The notes beneath the pieces were generated by a model. That model was not told the origin of the DNA and searched no databases. It was given only the letters and a program-made list of their open reading frames with translations. Positions 4,934-5,805 of a stretch of DNA of 5,805 bases are shown here, piece by piece. A program made the position numbers and the translations under genes. Numbering within the stretch: position 1 is the first letter of the stretch; every line of letters starts with the position of its first letter. The DNA is taken from contig CADCWK010000181.1 in NCBI GenBank assembly GCA_902806375.1, positions 1 through 5,805 on the forward strand, given 5' to 3'. Source of the DNA: an uncultured Thermomicrobiales bacterium (lineage in GTDB: Bacteria > Chloroflexota > Chloroflexia > Thermomicrobiales > UBA6265).

Positions 4934-5805
4934 CTAGCGGACGGCCAGCCGAGCCGTCGGCCGGTCGACGAGTTGCTCCCGGCCAGGCCCGACGCCGATC
5001 CGGGTGATCGGCGCGCCGATCCGCTCCTCGATCAGGTCGATGTAGGCCAACGCCCGTGCCGGGAGGTCGTCGATCGACCGGGCGTCGGTCAGGTCCTGCT
5101 GCCAGCCCGGGACGGTCTGGTAGGTCGGCTGGACCATCGCGAACAGGGTGTCCTGCGCCGGCGGGTAGGCGATCGGCTGACCATCAAGCTCGTAGCCGTC
5201 GCTGACGTGGATCTCGGGCAGCGTGTCGAGCACGTCGACCAGGGTCAGCGCGACCTCGGTCACGCCGTTGAGGCGGGCGGCATAGCGAGCCGAGGTGCCA
5301 TCGAACCAGCCGACCCGGCGAGGCCGGCCGGTCGTGGTGCCGTACTCCCGGCCACGGGTCCGGATCAGCTCGCCGGTCGCGTCATAGAGCTCGGTGGGGA
5401 GCGGGCCGGAGCCAACCCGCGTGCTGTAGGCCTTGAAGACGGCCAGTACCCGGCTGATCTGGGTGGGTCCGACGCCGGCCCCCTGGCAGGCGCCGGCGGC
5501 CGTCGGCGACGACGAGGTGACGTACGGGTAGGAGCCATAGTCGATGTCCAGCATCGTCGCCTGGGCGCACTCGATCAGGACCTCCTGTCCTGCCGCCAGC
5601 GCGTCCTGGACGATCCCCTCACTCGATACCACGTGCGGCCGGATCACCTCGGCGAGGCCGAGCAGGTCGTCGACCACCGTGTCGTAGTCGAGCGGGTCGA
5701 CGCCGTACAGCCGATCCAGCAGCACATTCTTCCGGTCCAGCTCGGTCCGGAGGCGCCGGCGAAGGATGCGCTCGTCCATCAGGTCGGCGATCCGGAGGCC
5801 GGTCC
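4934..5805 (-). CDS. purA: Adenylosuccinate synthetase PurA, N-terminus off the right edge
   Basis: The visible 289 residues equal the C-terminal two thirds of a PurA of about 430 residues and align without gaps in the active-site region to E. coli from about residue 144. PurA joins IMP and aspartate using GTP, the first committed step to AMP. Visible hallmarks, numbered in this fragment: ECAQATMLDIDYGSYPYVTSSS (78-99), with Gln81 and Thr96 matching the IMP-contacting Gln224 and Thr239 of E. coli; KAYSTRVGSGPLPTEL (124-139); the aspartate loop TTTGRPRR (156-163), where Arg160 and Arg162 match Arg303 and Arg305; and a C-terminal GVGPGREQL. The GTP/IMP N-terminal part (GDEGKGK region) lies outside the window. 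The open frame continues upstream of the Met at 5779 into TGLRIADL, typical internal PurA sequence, so that Met is not the start. The usual EGAQG is ECAQA here (Cys79, Ala82). The gene ends with TAG 130 nt before the exporter start. Confidence 0.96.
   Translation of the reverse strand, partial: TGLRIADLMDERILRRRLRTELDRKNVLLDRLYGVDPLDYDTVVDDLLGLAEVIRPHVVSSEGIVQDALAAGQEVLIECAQATMLDIDYGSYPYVTSSSPTAAGACQGAGVGPTQISRVLAVFKAYSTRVGSGPLPTELYDATGELIRTRGREYGTTTGRPRRVGWFDGTSARYAARLNGVTEVALTLVDVLDTLPEIHVSDGYELDGQPIAYPPAQDTLFAMVQPTYQTVPGWQQDLTDARSIDDLPARALAYIDLIEERIGAPITRIGVGPGREQLVDRPTARLAVR

Noticed and set aside
5571..5779. The Met at 5779 as the start of purA
   Set aside because: The frame stays open to the window edge and codes for TGLRIADL, internal PurA sequence. 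A start there would also lack the whole N-terminal nucleotide-binding region.

Overview
This is a GC-rich (about two-thirds G+C by eye), densely coding bacterial chromosomal window. It holds seven protein genes, two of them cut by the window edges. There is no RNA gene, mobile element, CRISPR array or other sign of transfer. Three genes are core metabolism (fabZ, gpsA, purA), so this reads as ordinary chromosome. The gene styles (an FPGY/SYGYGGLF-type protein beside a small membrane zinc-ribbon protein, and a PurA with the TTGRPRR loop) would fit a high-GC Chloroflexota of the Thermomicrobia/Sphaerobacter kind. That placement is an impression from memory, with low confidence.

Layout. Positions 1-1066 (minus) hold the first 355 codons of a large uncharacterised protein that runs off the left edge. 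Just upstream of it and probably in the same operon, 1115-1636 (minus) encodes a small two-helix membrane protein with a winged-helix-like segment and a C-terminal zinc ribbon. A good -10 hexamer lies in front of it. Next, fabZ (1767-2237, minus) and gpsA (2350-3378, plus) diverge from a 112-nt gap containing short interlocking inverted repeats. FabZ works in acyl-chain elongation and GpsA makes the glycerol-3-phosphate backbone, so the pair supplies the two halves of phospholipid precursors.

After gpsA comes a short 82-nt convergent gap. Then a minus-strand pair follows: a LysE/RhtB-type exporter (4189-4803) followed 41 nt later by a stand-alone PheRS-type B3/B4 domain protein (3461-4147). 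In front of the exporter are a plausible promoter (TTGACG, 17 bp, TAGCCT) and, between promoter and start codon, a 15-bp palindrome that looks like an operator. The right edge holds the C-terminal two thirds of purA (4934-5805, minus), which ends 130 nt upstream of the exporter.

The least explained parts are the left-edge pair (an unknown soluble protein with a membrane winged-helix/zinc-ribbon partner) and the exporter plus B3/B4 pair. The second pair could combine export of an unwanted amino acid with clearance of tRNA mischarged by it. That is a hypothesis, not something the sequence proves.
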